This document shows, in pieces, positions 47,158 to 55,357 of a DNA stretch of 64,000 nucleotides. Within the stretch, counting starts at the first letter, position 1; every line of letters starts with the position of its first letter. The notes under the pieces were generated by a model. That model saw only the letters and a list, made by a program, of their open reading frames with translations, was not told where the DNA came from and did no database searches. The position numbers and the translations under genes were made by a program. Origin of the DNA: Spongiibacter marinus (GTDB lineage: Bacteria; Pseudomonadota; Gammaproteobacteria; Pseudomonadales; Spongiibacteraceae); contig NZ_JAFBBD010000008.1 in assembly GCF_016906995.1 (NCBI RefSeq), positions 1-64,000 of the forward strand, in the 5' to 3' direction.

Positions 47158-48705
47158 GTGGCACAAGACAGGCTGGTAATTTTTGATACAACCTTGCGAG
47201 ACGGCGAGCAAAGTCCCGGTGCGTCAATGACGCGAGAGGAGAAGGTTCGCATTGCCAAGATGCTGGAGCGCATGGGTGTGGATGTTATCGAGGCGGGTTT
47301 TGCAATTGCCAGTGTCGGAGATTTTGAGTCGGTAAAAGCCGTTGCAGAGGCCGTGAGTGAGAGTACGGTATGTAGCTTATCACGGGCGGGCGCGCAGGAT
47401 ATTGATCGCGCTGCCGAGGCATTGAAGCCGGCCAAGCAGGGTCGTATCCACACGTTCATAGCAACCTCGCCTATCCACATGCAGTATAAGTTGCGGATGC
47501 AGCCAGATGACGTGGTCGAGCGCGCTGTATCGGCGGTTAAGCACGCACGCAATCTCGTTGGCGATGTGGAGTTTTCCTGCGAGGATGCGTCTCGCTCCGA
47601 GTTTGATTTTTTATGCCGAATTATCGAGCAGGTCATCGACGCCGGAGCGTCAACGATCAATCTGCCGGATACCGTGGGTTATGGTGAGCCCGGTGAATAT
47701 GGCGAGCTGATTCGGCGCTTAATAACCACCATTCCCAACGCCGACAAAGCCATATTTTCTGTGCACTGCCACAACGACTTGGGCCTGGCAGTGGCCAACT
47801 CATTATCGGCAGTGATGAATGGTGCTCGCCAGGTGGAGTGCACCATCAACGGCTTGGGTGAGCGCGCGGGTAACGCCTCTCTTGAAGAAATCGTTATGGC
47901 TGTTCGCACCCGGCGCGATGTGTTCCCGGTTGATGTGGGAATAGACACTACGCAAATTGTGCCGACATCGCGGTTAGTCTCGTCGATTACGGGCTTTCCT
48001 GTGCAGCCTAATAAGGCGATTGTCGGTGCCAATGCGTTTGCCCACGAGTCGGGTATTCACCAAGATGGCGTGCTGAAGCATCGCGAAACCTATGAAATTA
48101 TGCGCGCTCAGGATGTGGGTTGGCACACCAACAAGCTGGTCCTGGGTAAGCATTCGGGCCGCGCTGCCTTTAAAGCGCGGCTTGAAGCGCTGGGCATAGA
48201 AGTCGCTCATCAAGGTGCGCTCGATCTCGCCTTCACCCGTTTTAAAGAACTGGCGGACAAGAAACACGAGATCTTCGACGAGGACCTGCAGGCGTTAATG
48301 AGCGATGTGCAGCCGGGTGATAAACCGCAGCGCTACCAGCTGCAAACCCTGGAGGCGGTGTCGCGCAGTGGTTTTAAGCCGCGCTCCGATATTTTATTGA
48401 GCATCGATGGTGAATCTCACAGTGTCAGTGCAGAGGGTGACGGACCTGTCGACGCGGCGTTTAAAGCGCTTGAGTCGGCGGTAAACTCCGGCGCAAAACT
48501 GGAACTTTACTCAGTTAATGCCATTACTCAGGGCACCGACTCGCAAGGCGAGGTGCAGGTGCGTCTCGCCAAGAATGGCCGTATCGTCAATGGCAATGGT
48601 GCGGATACCGATATCATTGTCGCTTCGGTCAAAGCGTATCTGGACGCATTGAACCTGCTGGAGCTGGACAGCGCCCGTGCTCATCCCCAGCGCGAGGGCG
48701 TGTAG
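47158..48705 (+). CDS. leuA: 2-isopropylmalate synthase
   Basis: A 515-residue enzyme for the first step of leucine synthesis, condensing acetyl-CoA with 2-oxoisovalerate. It shows [16 protein letters not shown] at the N-terminus, the metal site [26 protein letters not shown], and a C-terminal regulatory domain (about 390-505) for leucine feedback. The GTG at 47158 is chosen because AAGGAG lies six bases upstream. The stop overlaps the next start (TAGTG). The other leucine genes are not in the window. Confidence 0.93.
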   Translation: MAQDRLVIFDTTLRDGEQSPGASMTREEKVRIAKMLERMGVDVIEAGFAIASVGDFESVKAVAEAVSESTVCSLSRAGAQDIDRAAEALKPAKQGRIHTFIATSPIHMQYKLRMQPDDVVERAVSAVKHARNLVGDVEFSCEDASRSEFDFLCRIIEQVIDAGASTINLPDTVGYGEPGEYGELIRRLITTIPNADKAIFSVHCHNDLGLAVANSLSAVMNGARQVECTINGLGERAGNASLEEIVMAVRTRRDVFPVDVGIDTTQIVPTSRLVSSITGFPVQPNKAIVGANAFAHESGIHQDGVLKHRETYEIMRAQDVGWHTNKLVLGKHSGRAAFKARLEALGIEVAHQGALDLAFTRFKELADKKHEIFDEDLQALMSDVQPGDKPQRYQLQTLEAVSRSGFKPRSDILLSIDGESHSVSAEGDGPVDAAFKALESAVNSGAKLELYSVNAITQGTDSQGEVQVRLAKNGRIVNGNGADTDIIVASVKAYLDALNLLELDSARAHPQREGV

Positions 48706-49454
48706 TGAGCGCTGAGCTTCAGCATGCTTACCTAAAGGCCATGGGGCTACCGCTCTATGTGCCGCGTTTTTGCCTGCCTGGCGCCAAGCCCAGTGTTCGC
48801 GCTGAATACGCGCAGGCGCCTGAGCCGCCGCGCGATGCCGTAGTTGAATTAGAGCAGCCACTTGAAACCGGGGCGCCGAATATCGATACGGCGTCTGCGC
48901 GCCGTGCGCTGGGAGAGCTGACCGGAAGTAAAGATTCGCCTGCAGAGAAGCCGGTTGGGAAACGCTCCGCCACGGCGGCGACTGCCGAGACGGAGCGCAG
49001 CACCGCGCTGCGTTTTACTGCTAGCCTGGTCGATAGTGGCATCGGTATACGGTTCTTGGCCGACTGCAGCAATTCAGACCTATCACCGGCCAGTAAACGG
49101 CTTGTAGCCAATATTGCCCGAGCGATGGCGCGGCACTGGCAGCGTGAGCAGCAACTGTCGTTATCGGCCACCGTGTTTGATTGGCCTATTGTGAAAGTGC
49201 CGGGCTTGCTAACGGGCGAAGAAGAAGCGCGCGAGGCGCTGAGTGCCTACCTTATTGCGCAGCGTGGCAGCACTGTCACGGCGAACGTGGTTGTTGTGTT
49301 TGGGGATTCATTGCGCCCCTATGTCGATGGCGACTATCTGGCCGCGCATTCTGCGAAGCTGATTCAGGCACCCAGTGTCGAGGTTTTACAGACGCGCCTC
49401 GGCGCGAAAGCCGAGTTATGGGCGGCATTACGGGCTGTTCAGGCAAGTGTCTAA
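48705..49454 (+). CDS. holD: DNA polymerase III psi subunit, pseudomonad type (probable)
   Basis: A 249-residue protein. The N-terminal peptide AYLKAMGLPLYVPR resembles the chi-binding motif of psi subunits, and the gene lies immediately upstream of rimI, the holD-rimI order of E. coli and the cryptic psi of Pseudomonas. A low-complexity Pro/Ala/Glu-rich linker (about 35-95) separates this from a uracil-glycosylase-like or Rossmann-like C-terminal half (TVFDWPIVKVP; VVVVFGDSLRPYVDGD). The long form fits the pseudomonad psi rather than the short E. coli protein. The identification rests mostly on context and the N-terminal motif. It starts with GTG overlapping the leuA stop. Confidence 0.65.
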   Translation: MSAELQHAYLKAMGLPLYVPRFCLPGAKPSVRAEYAQAPEPPRDAVVELEQPLETGAPNIDTASARRALGELTGSKDSPAEKPVGKRSATAATAETERSTALRFTASLVDSGIGIRFLADCSNSDLSPASKRLVANIARAMARHWQREQQLSLSATVFDWPIVKVPGLLTGEEEAREALSAYLIAQRGSTVTANVVVVFGDSLRPYVDGDYLAAHSAKLIQAPSVEVLQTRLGAKAELWAALRAVQASV

Positions 49455-49908
49455 GACGCTCGACTTCGTTGAACTACGCAGTGTCGATTTGCCGGCCTGC
49501 CTAATGCTTAGTCGCCACAGTGACCCCTATCCCTGGCGAGATGAAAATTGGCGGCGCAGCCTGCGAGACGATTACTGCTTCGCGCTGCGCGAGGGTAGCG
49601 GGTTGATCGCGATTGCGGCGTTTTCCCTGGTTTTAGACGAACTCAGTCTGCTCAATATTATCGTTAGCGATAAACAGCGCGGTCGCGGTCTAGGACGACA
49701 GCTCCTCTGTGACGGGTTGGAGTGGATGCAGCAAATAGGCGCCCAACGCTGCTTGTTGGAGGTGCGTGAATCCAACGTTCCGGCGCGTGCCTTGTATCGG
49801 GCTTTGGGTTTTACCGAAGACGGTATCCGAAAAAACTATTACCCCTCGGCCAACGGTCGCGAAGATGCCATCCTCATGTCGACGCCGTTGCCCTTGTATA
49901 CAGGATAA
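49447..49908 (+). CDS. rimI: ribosomal protein S18 alanine N-acetyltransferase RimI
   Basis: A 153-residue GNAT acetyltransferase. It has the acetyl-CoA loop QRGRGLGRQLL, then LEVRESNVPARALYRALGF and the RimI-typical end RKNYYPSANGREDAILM. It acetylates the N-terminal alanine of S18. The GTG start at 49447 overlaps the psi gene by eight bases; an earlier in-frame start would add residues unlike the family. Confidence 0.88.
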   Translation: MSKTLDFVELRSVDLPACLMLSRHSDPYPWRDENWRRSLRDDYCFALREGSGLIAIAAFSLVLDELSLLNIIVSDKQRGRGLGRQLLCDGLEWMQQIGAQRCLLEVRESNVPARALYRALGFTEDGIRKNYYPSANGREDAILMSTPLPLYTG

Positions 49909-49913
49909 TTCCC

Positions 49914-50312
49914 ATGCGTGAAGTCGAAAGTGATTTTTGGTTTATTGCGTTGCCTGAACAGTGGCACAGCGAACGTGATGACGACAGTATTTTAATCTTC
50001 GATGAAGACGAGCTGGGTTGTATCTGCCTCAGCAACCTGCAATCCGATGACGGCAGGGTCGACCCACAGGGGCTTGAGCGACTGATCGCGGAAATGGGGC
50101 ACTCGCTGAGTGATGGCGAGCGAGTCGAGGTTGGTGAAGCGTGGCGCGGTTGGGAGTTTGTTGGCGAAGACCAAGGCGACTTTATACGTGAATGGTATCT
50201 GATGGCGGAGGATCATTTGCTGCTTGTCACCTATACCTGCGCCATGGAGGATCGAGACATGGATCGCGGCGCCGTAGACGAGATTCTGGACAGTCTTCGT
50301 TTGAAAGCATAA
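49914..50312 (+). CDS. hypothetical protein, 132 residues
   Basis: A small, acidic, soluble protein that I cannot assign. The sequence has a repeated aromatic/acidic pattern (WFIALPEQWHSERDDD; AWRGWEFVGEDQGDFIREWYLM) resembling the compact alpha/beta proteins often annotated as DUF or immunity-like. It begins 6 bp after rimI and is probably translated from the same transcript. Confidence 0.6.
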   Translation: MREVESDFWFIALPEQWHSERDDDSILIFDEDELGCICLSNLQSDDGRVDPQGLERLIAEMGHSLSDGERVEVGEAWRGWEFVGEDQGDFIREWYLMAEDHLLLVTYTCAMEDRDMDRGAVDEILDSLRLKA

Positions 50313-50448
50313 CTATACCAATGGTTTAAAATCACTTGGCGAAGTTGTTGTAACCTAGCGTTTGTGTTAAGAAAGGCGACAGCGCGCACAGTTGCGGCCC
50401 CTGAGCTGTGCTAATGTCTGGCTAAATAAAAACGTTAGGGCAAAGTCT

Positions 50449-51357
50449 ATGAGAAGTTTGAGTTCTCTCATCACCGCCATACTTATTATATTCAGCGGTA
50501 GTGTTTTTGCTGGGAACACGCAGGAACGATTAAAGCTGGCGTCCGTTAGCGCATTGGCAATGGATGCGGAAAGCGGCGAGCTCTTGTTCCAAAAGCACGC
50601 TAATCTTCGCATGCCGATCGCATCGCTGACCAAGGTGATGACGGCGATGGTCATCCTTGATAGTGCCCAGCCCCTAAATGAAAAAATTCGCTTCAGCGAC
50701 GTAGATCGCCGGGCGATCAATTACTACTTCTCCCGTATTCGCGTTGGCTCAGAGCTCCCCAGAGGTGAACTGCTGAGGCTTGCCCTAATGTCCTCCGAAA
50801 ACCTTGCTGCAGCGGCGTTGGCGAATAATTATCCGGGCGGGGAGCGGCAATTCGTAGCGGCGATGAACGCTAAGGCCGCCGAATTGGGGATGAAGAACAC
50901 ACGGTTCGTCGACAGTAGCGGCCTGTCGCCTAAAAATACCTCGACGGCGCTTGATCTCGCAAAAATGGTGGCTGCTGCTGCCGAGTATCCCGAAATCAAA
51001 GAATATTCCACAACGCCCGTTCACACGGCAAATTTTAGCCGTCCGCAATACCGTCTGGCTTACGTCAACACGAACCCTTTGCTGCGCTATGAGCGCTGGC
51101 AGGCCGAAGTGAGTAAGACCGGTTACTTAGATCTGGCGGGACGCTGTCTGGTAATGAAAACCGAAGTGGATGATCGCCCGGTCGTCATGGTAATGCTGGA
51201 TTCATTCGGTAAGAGTAGCCCGGTGGGGGATGCAGGCCGGATCAAGCGCTGGATTGAAAGTGGTGAGAGTGGCCGCGTGGCATCGTCAGCGCTGAGCTAT
51301 CAGCGTAATAAACTGGCGGGCTATATGGCTAAGCAAGCAACGGCAAGTCTGCGTTAG
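50449..51357 (+). CDS. pbpG: D-alanyl-D-alanine endopeptidase PbpG (PBP7)
   Basis: A 302-residue exported serine peptidase of the S11 family. A signal peptide ends SVFAG (about residue 21). The three motifs are present: SLTK with Ser59 and Lys62, SSENLAA (SxN), and KTGYLD. The length and motif spacing match PBP7, which cleaves DD-cross-links in peptidoglycan, rather than the longer DacA-type carboxypeptidases. It ends 28 bp from the convergent response regulator gene. Confidence 0.88.
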   Translation: MRSLSSLITAILIIFSGSVFAGNTQERLKLASVSALAMDAESGELLFQKHANLRMPIASLTKVMTAMVILDSAQPLNEKIRFSDVDRRAINYYFSRIRVGSELPRGELLRLALMSSENLAAAALANNYPGGERQFVAAMNAKAAELGMKNTRFVDSSGLSPKNTSTALDLAKMVAAAAEYPEIKEYSTTPVHTANFSRPQYRLAYVNTNPLLRYERWQAEVSKTGYLDLAGRCLVMKTEVDDRPVVMVMLDSFGKSSPVGDAGRIKRWIESGESGRVASSALSYQRNKLAGYMAKQATASLR

Positions 51358-51385
51358 GGCTGGCGCTTCGGTGATTTCTCGGTAA

Positions 51386-51796
51386 TTAGGACGGTTCGAG
51401 CTGCTGAGTGAGGCCGTCCAACCAATCTTTTTGTAGCGGTTTGCTGATGTAGCCTTCAATCAGCGGGTGCGCTTCTGCACGCTCACGGTCTTTCGGGTCG
51501 GTCGACGTTGACAGCATGTAAATATCCGCTGTTCGCTGCTCCTTGGTCAGACAGCGGCTGTAGTGATTGAGAAATTCCCAGCCGTCGACCGAGGGGATGT
51601 TGATATCCAGGAAGATGATGTCCGGCATGGGGTGCTCGCCATCCAAGGCGGCAATCAGGTAGTCGAGGGCGCTTAATGCCGAGGTGCAAGCGGTGATCTG
51701 CGTCGCTATACCGGCCTGCTCCAGTAATAACTGGTGGTAGTAATTGTCGGCGTCGCTGTCATCGATCAACAGTATGGAATTCACACTCGGACTCAT
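51386..51796 (-). CDS. single-domain response regulator (CheY-like)
   Basis: A 136-residue receiver domain with no output domain. The phosphoacceptor is Asp64 in FLDINIPSVDG; the acidic pair is DD at 12-13, and Lys appears in the C-terminal KPLQ. It resembles Rcp1-type receivers that act by protein interaction. It overlaps the kinase gene by one base, so it is the likely partner of that kinase. Confidence 0.88.
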   Translation of the reverse strand: MSPSVNSILLIDDSDADNYYHQLLLEQAGIATQITACTSALSALDYLIAALDGEHPMPDIIFLDINIPSVDGWEFLNHYSRCLTKEQRTADIYMLSTSTDPKDRERAEAHPLIEGYISKPLQKDWLDGLTQQLEPS

Positions 51797-53577
51797 TATT
51801 TTTCGCCCTTTGGTACGGTGAAATAGAAACAGCTACCTTTTCCGACCTCGCTTTCCACCCAAATTTCGCCACCCATCAGTTTTGAAAGTTTTTTGCAGCT
51901 GGCCAAGCCTATGCCGCTGCCGGGGATATCTTCGTGTCGGTGTAGTCGTTTGAATACATCAAAGATAGCATTCTGATGCGCGCTGTCTATACCAATACCG
52001 TTATCGCAAACACTGAATAACCATGTACTCTCTTTTTCGGTGCACTCGATCTCTACTTGTGCGGCCCTGTCGTTTGCGCGGAATTTTATCGCATTAGTAA
52101 TCAGGTTTTGTAAAAGCTGGCGGATCTCATTGCGCCCGACCTGAATGGTCGGCATTGCTCCAACGCGAATATCCACTTGACCGTCCGCTAGTTGCCGGCC
52201 GAGATCATCGCGCAATTCGGCGAGTAATTCAGTGCAATCTACCGTTTCAACTTGGTAGCTGAAGTCTATGCGGCTGTAGTTGAGTAGGGCGGTGAGAAGC
52301 TCTTCCATGCGCGTAGCAGCTGCCTGTATAAAGCCGATGGCCTTGCCGCGCTGCTCGTCTGTCATACTGCCATCATCATTTTTGAGCAGCTCGCTGTAAT
52401 TTCCCAGGCTTCTCAGCGGCTCACGCAGGTCGTGTGAGGCAATAAACGCAAAGCGCTCCAACTGGTGGTTGCTTTGCTCCAGCTTATCAATGGTCTGGGT
52501 CAGGGCGGCGGCGTTTTTCTCTGAGCTGGCCAACATGCGCTGCGCAAAATTAAAACTGCGGCGGTGAGCGCGGCTCAGACTGATAAACAGCAGCAGGAGC
52601 ATGGCATCAATAACCAGGGCGCAGACCAGGATGATCTTGGGCTGCGAATCGTCAGTATTACGCCAGAAACTTGGGCTGCTGGCCGTCGCGATCTGCCATT
52701 CACGGCCGTAGATATTCAGCTTGTATTCGGCGAACAGGCCCTGTGCCTCATGGTTGTCAGGGAACTCATCGTACAGCACGGTATCGCCATCAGAAATGCG
52801 CAAAAATATATCCCGTTGTTGCTGTTCCAGTGTTCCGCGCATCAGTTCAGCGACCACAAAAGGCGCATAGACCATGCCTGCGAAATTGGCGCGGCGCTCC
52901 TCTAATGTTTCACTGTGTTGGCGATAAAATGGCGCGTAGAAAAGAAACCCCGGCGTTTTGTTAGCGTCCTGTACCAGTACGATCGGGCCGGTAATTTGTG
53001 CCTTGCCGCTGTCTCGGGCGTTAAGCGCGGCGCGCAATCGGTTCGCCTCATGGGCGACATCGAGACCAATGGCTGCGGCATTTTTATCTTCCGGCATGAT
53101 AAAGGTGATGGGCAGCAAAAAGGGTAGTGTGTGCTGCGGGTGCACCTTATATGCCGGGCGGTCCCGTCGGTGCGTAGCAAGGTAGTCGTCTAACTGCTGC
53201 CGAGGCACATAGTCGATAACACCAATGCCGTTAATGCCGGGGTATTTATCGCTAATGTGTAAGGCCGAGGAGAAGCGCCGCCACGTTGCCAGGTCGACCG
53301 CTTGACTATGGGAGTGCTTAGCGGCCACGCCAGCCCAGAGGGCATCTTCGTACTTGTGGAGCCGTTCCTGAATCAGGCCAACAACCTGGGAGCTGTAGCG
53401 TTGGAAGCGGCTTTCGCGCTTGTCCTGTGCTTGGCGCTCAGCGTATTGCCAAACAAAAAAAGTGAGTACGAGCGAAAGTGCCAGCACACTCCAGTGCGCG
53501 CCGTGTAAGCGACCTGAGCGTTCGATACTGCGCCGTTCGTCGGCTAGCTCTTGTTGTTCAGTTGTCGTGCTGGACAT
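51796..53577 (-). CDS. CHASE-domain sensor histidine kinase
   Basis: A 593-residue membrane kinase. Two transmembrane helices (about 30-48 and 320-343) flank a periplasmic CHASE domain (about 75-300, with GINGIGVIDYVPR). The HisKA domain has His382 in FIASHDLREPLRSLGNYSELL, and the ATPase domain has LQNLITNAIKFR (N box) and DNGIGID and GSGIGLASCKKL (G boxes). The form resembles kinases paired with Rcp-like single receivers. CHASE ligands are usually small molecules; the ligand here is unknown. Confidence 0.88.
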   Translation of the reverse strand: MSSTTTEQQELADERRSIERSGRLHGAHWSVLALSLVLTFFVWQYAERQAQDKRESRFQRYSSQVVGLIQERLHKYEDALWAGVAAKHSHSQAVDLATWRRFSSALHISDKYPGINGIGVIDYVPRQQLDDYLATHRRDRPAYKVHPQHTLPFLLPITFIMPEDKNAAAIGLDVAHEANRLRAALNARDSGKAQITGPIVLVQDANKTPGFLFYAPFYRQHSETLEERRANFAGMVYAPFVVAELMRGTLEQQQRDIFLRISDGDTVLYDEFPDNHEAQGLFAEYKLNIYGREWQIATASSPSFWRNTDDSQPKIILVCALVIDAMLLLLFISLSRAHRRSFNFAQRMLASSEKNAAALTQTIDKLEQSNHQLERFAFIASHDLREPLRSLGNYSELLKNDDGSMTDEQRGKAIGFIQAAATRMEELLTALLNYSRIDFSYQVETVDCTELLAELRDDLGRQLADGQVDIRVGAMPTIQVGRNEIRQLLQNLITNAIKFRANDRAAQVEIECTEKESTWLFSVCDNGIGIDSAHQNAIFDVFKRLHRHEDIPGSGIGLASCKKLSKLMGGEIWVESEVGKGSCFYFTVPKGEK

Positions 53578-53630
53578 AGCAAACGTGTAATTATGTTTAG
53601 TTGCTACGCTAACACAAATGGTGTGGCAGG

Positions 53631-53665
53631 CCTGCCTCGAAAACGTAGGTAGTTTCCGAGGCAGG
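53631..53665. repeat. long hairpin between FAD oxidoreductase and kinase genes
   Basis: CCTGCCTCG and CGAGGCAGG form a perfect 9-bp stem, extended inside by AAAC/GTTT after one mismatch, around a 7-nt loop. It lies downstream of the flavoprotein gene. No T run follows on either strand, so it may act as an attenuator or RNA stabiliser. The outer arm also forms part of a 12-bp palindrome GGCAGGCCTGCC at 53626-53637. Confidence 0.5.
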
Positions 53666-53688
53666 TGTTCGTGGTTTTGCCGCTGAAT

Positions 53689-55179
53689 TTAACGAAGAGC
53701 GGCTTGCTTGCCGGCCATGCGACCAAAGAACGTTGCGTCACCCACTGACATGCCACTGGCGTAACCCGCCGCTGTTCGTGGAATACCCGCAGTGGTGCGG
53801 CCGGCAGCATAAAGGCCGGGAATGACCTCTTTGTCGCCGTTCAGCACTTCTCCGGTCGGTAAGCTCTCCAGTCCACCGAGTGTGAAGAATGGGTAGAAGG
53901 GGCCGCGCCCCAGAGTGCAGTCCAGGGCAACGTAAGGCGCTTGAATTGGCCGCAGCCAGGCCTCTGATTTATGGAATAGGGGGTCTTCTCCGCGCTCTGC
54001 ATTTTGATTGTAGGTATCCAGGCTGTGCTGCAAGCTGCCCTCGGGCAATTCCAGTTCCTGTTCAAGCTCGGCAATGCTTTCACCGGTGCCGGCAACTTGG
54101 GCACCGAGGTAGCTCATCTTTTCGTAGTCGCCGTAGCCGTCAACGTCGGTGATCAGGTAGATACGCTTTGAATTTTGCTGCTGAAGCAAGGCGTTATAGC
54201 CAACGCGGCCGTGATAGCAGTCTTCGTTGATAAAGCGCTGGCCCTTATCGTTGACCAAAATGCCGTAAGTCAGTGACGACGGTGGGTAGTATGGGAGGCT
54301 GACAAAGCACTCGTGCATATTGGTGACCGCTGCACCTGCACCCATGCCCATACGGATGCCGCTGCCGGTGTCACCGGGATTGCCGATTGGTGTCAGGCCG
54401 CAGTCAAACTGGGGAGCATATTGGCGCAGCATGTCTTCATTCATGCAGAACCCGCCGGCACAGAGGATTACGCCTTTAGTCGCTCGCACGTACTGCTCTT
54501 TTTGGTTGATACGCACCACGATGCCAACGACTTCGCCTTCATCGCTTTGAATCAAGGTCAATGCCCGGGCTTCGTAATGAACGTTAATCGCCGGGCGCTG
54601 TTCCACCGCGTCAGTGAGAATTCTCATCAGCAGCGGACCGCCGTTGTCGCCCTCTACTTCAAGGTTGTGTCCGCGGGGCACGGGCTTTGCCTGCTCGTAG
54701 AAGGGGTAGGCTTTTTCATTGCCGGTAAACAGCAGGCAGTCATCGGTCAGGGCCATAATGGCGCGCTCCTTTAGCTCGCTCATTTTGAAGGGAACGCCCA
54801 TGCCGGTAAGCCATTCATAGTGCTTGATGCTATTTTCACAGTAGTGCTGCAATTTCGCGTCATCGGCCTGATTGCCAAAGCATGCGCGCAGATAGCTGAG
54901 CATATTGTCAGTGTCGTCTTCGTAGCCACAGGCTTTCTGAACCGGCGTACCGCCATTGCCACCCATGTAAATTTCAGCGCTTGAGAGTGCCGTGGAGCCA
55001 CCGCTGGCACTGGCTAACTCAAACAGTGCGACCGAGGCGCCTGCATCGGCTGCTTCAATCGCCGCGCAAGCACCTGCGCCGCCGAAGCCGACAATGGCTA
55101 CATCTGTTTCAATATCCCAGTTGCTCACATCGCTGGCGCGGAGGGGTTTGCTGGGGCTGCTTTTATCTTTATCGCTCAT
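53689..55179 (-). CDS. FAD-binding oxidoreductase, fumarate-reductase/3-ketosteroid dehydrogenase-like
   Basis: A 496-residue flavoprotein of the FAD_binding_2 family. The N-terminal dinucleotide motif DVAIVGFGGAGACAA and the C-terminal FAD loop YAAGRTTAGIPRTAAGYASGMSVG are clear. The family includes fumarate reductase flavoproteins and 3-ketosteroid delta-1-dehydrogenases. The closest look is to the uncharacterised FAD-binding dehydrogenases of steroid or terpenoid degraders, so substrate is uncertain. No signal peptide is seen. A perfect 8-bp inverted repeat sits 12 bp upstream of the start. A TonB receptor lies upstream on the same strand, behind a terminator. Confidence 0.82.
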   Translation of the reverse strand: MSDKDKSSPSKPLRASDVSNWDIETDVAIVGFGGAGACAAIEAADAGASVALFELASASGGSTALSSAEIYMGGNGGTPVQKACGYEDDTDNMLSYLRACFGNQADDAKLQHYCENSIKHYEWLTGMGVPFKMSELKERAIMALTDDCLLFTGNEKAYPFYEQAKPVPRGHNLEVEGDNGGPLLMRILTDAVEQRPAINVHYEARALTLIQSDEGEVVGIVVRINQKEQYVRATKGVILCAGGFCMNEDMLRQYAPQFDCGLTPIGNPGDTGSGIRMGMGAGAAVTNMHECFVSLPYYPPSSLTYGILVNDKGQRFINEDCYHGRVGYNALLQQQNSKRIYLITDVDGYGDYEKMSYLGAQVAGTGESIAELEQELELPEGSLQHSLDTYNQNAERGEDPLFHKSEAWLRPIQAPYVALDCTLGRGPFYPFFTLGGLESLPTGEVLNGDKEVIPGLYAAGRTTAGIPRTAAGYASGMSVGDATFFGRMAGKQAALR

Positions 55180-55190
55180 AGTGGTGACTC

Positions 55191-55212
55191 TTTTAATATG
55201 TCTGTATTAAAA
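55191..55212. promoter_or_regulatory. inverted repeat, probable operator of the FAD oxidoreductase gene
   Basis: TTTTAATA and TATTAAAA form perfect 8-bp arms separated by six bases, ending 12 bp upstream of the flavoprotein start codon. The symmetry and location fit a repressor binding site. No regulator gene is adjacent to suggest which protein binds it. Confidence 0.55.
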
Positions 55213-55315
55213 ACTGCGTCTAATCTACTGTTTTTCGCCTTTTTCGGCAACTGCCTAGTGCTTGCGTTTCCAGGGTTTAATGTTGCTGGCGATGACTTTT
55301 CTGCATGTTGCAGGC

Positions 55316-55341
55316 AAAAAAAAGGGCTGCATAAGCAGCCC
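55316..55341 (-). terminator. intrinsic terminator after the TonB receptor gene
   Basis: A perfect 7-bp stem GGGCTGC/GCAGCCC with a 4-nt loop is followed on the minus strand by a run of eight T residues. It lies 16 bp after the receptor stop and separates its transcript from the flavoprotein gene. Confidence 0.85.
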
Positions 55342-55357
55342 AAATAAGACCAATTAC

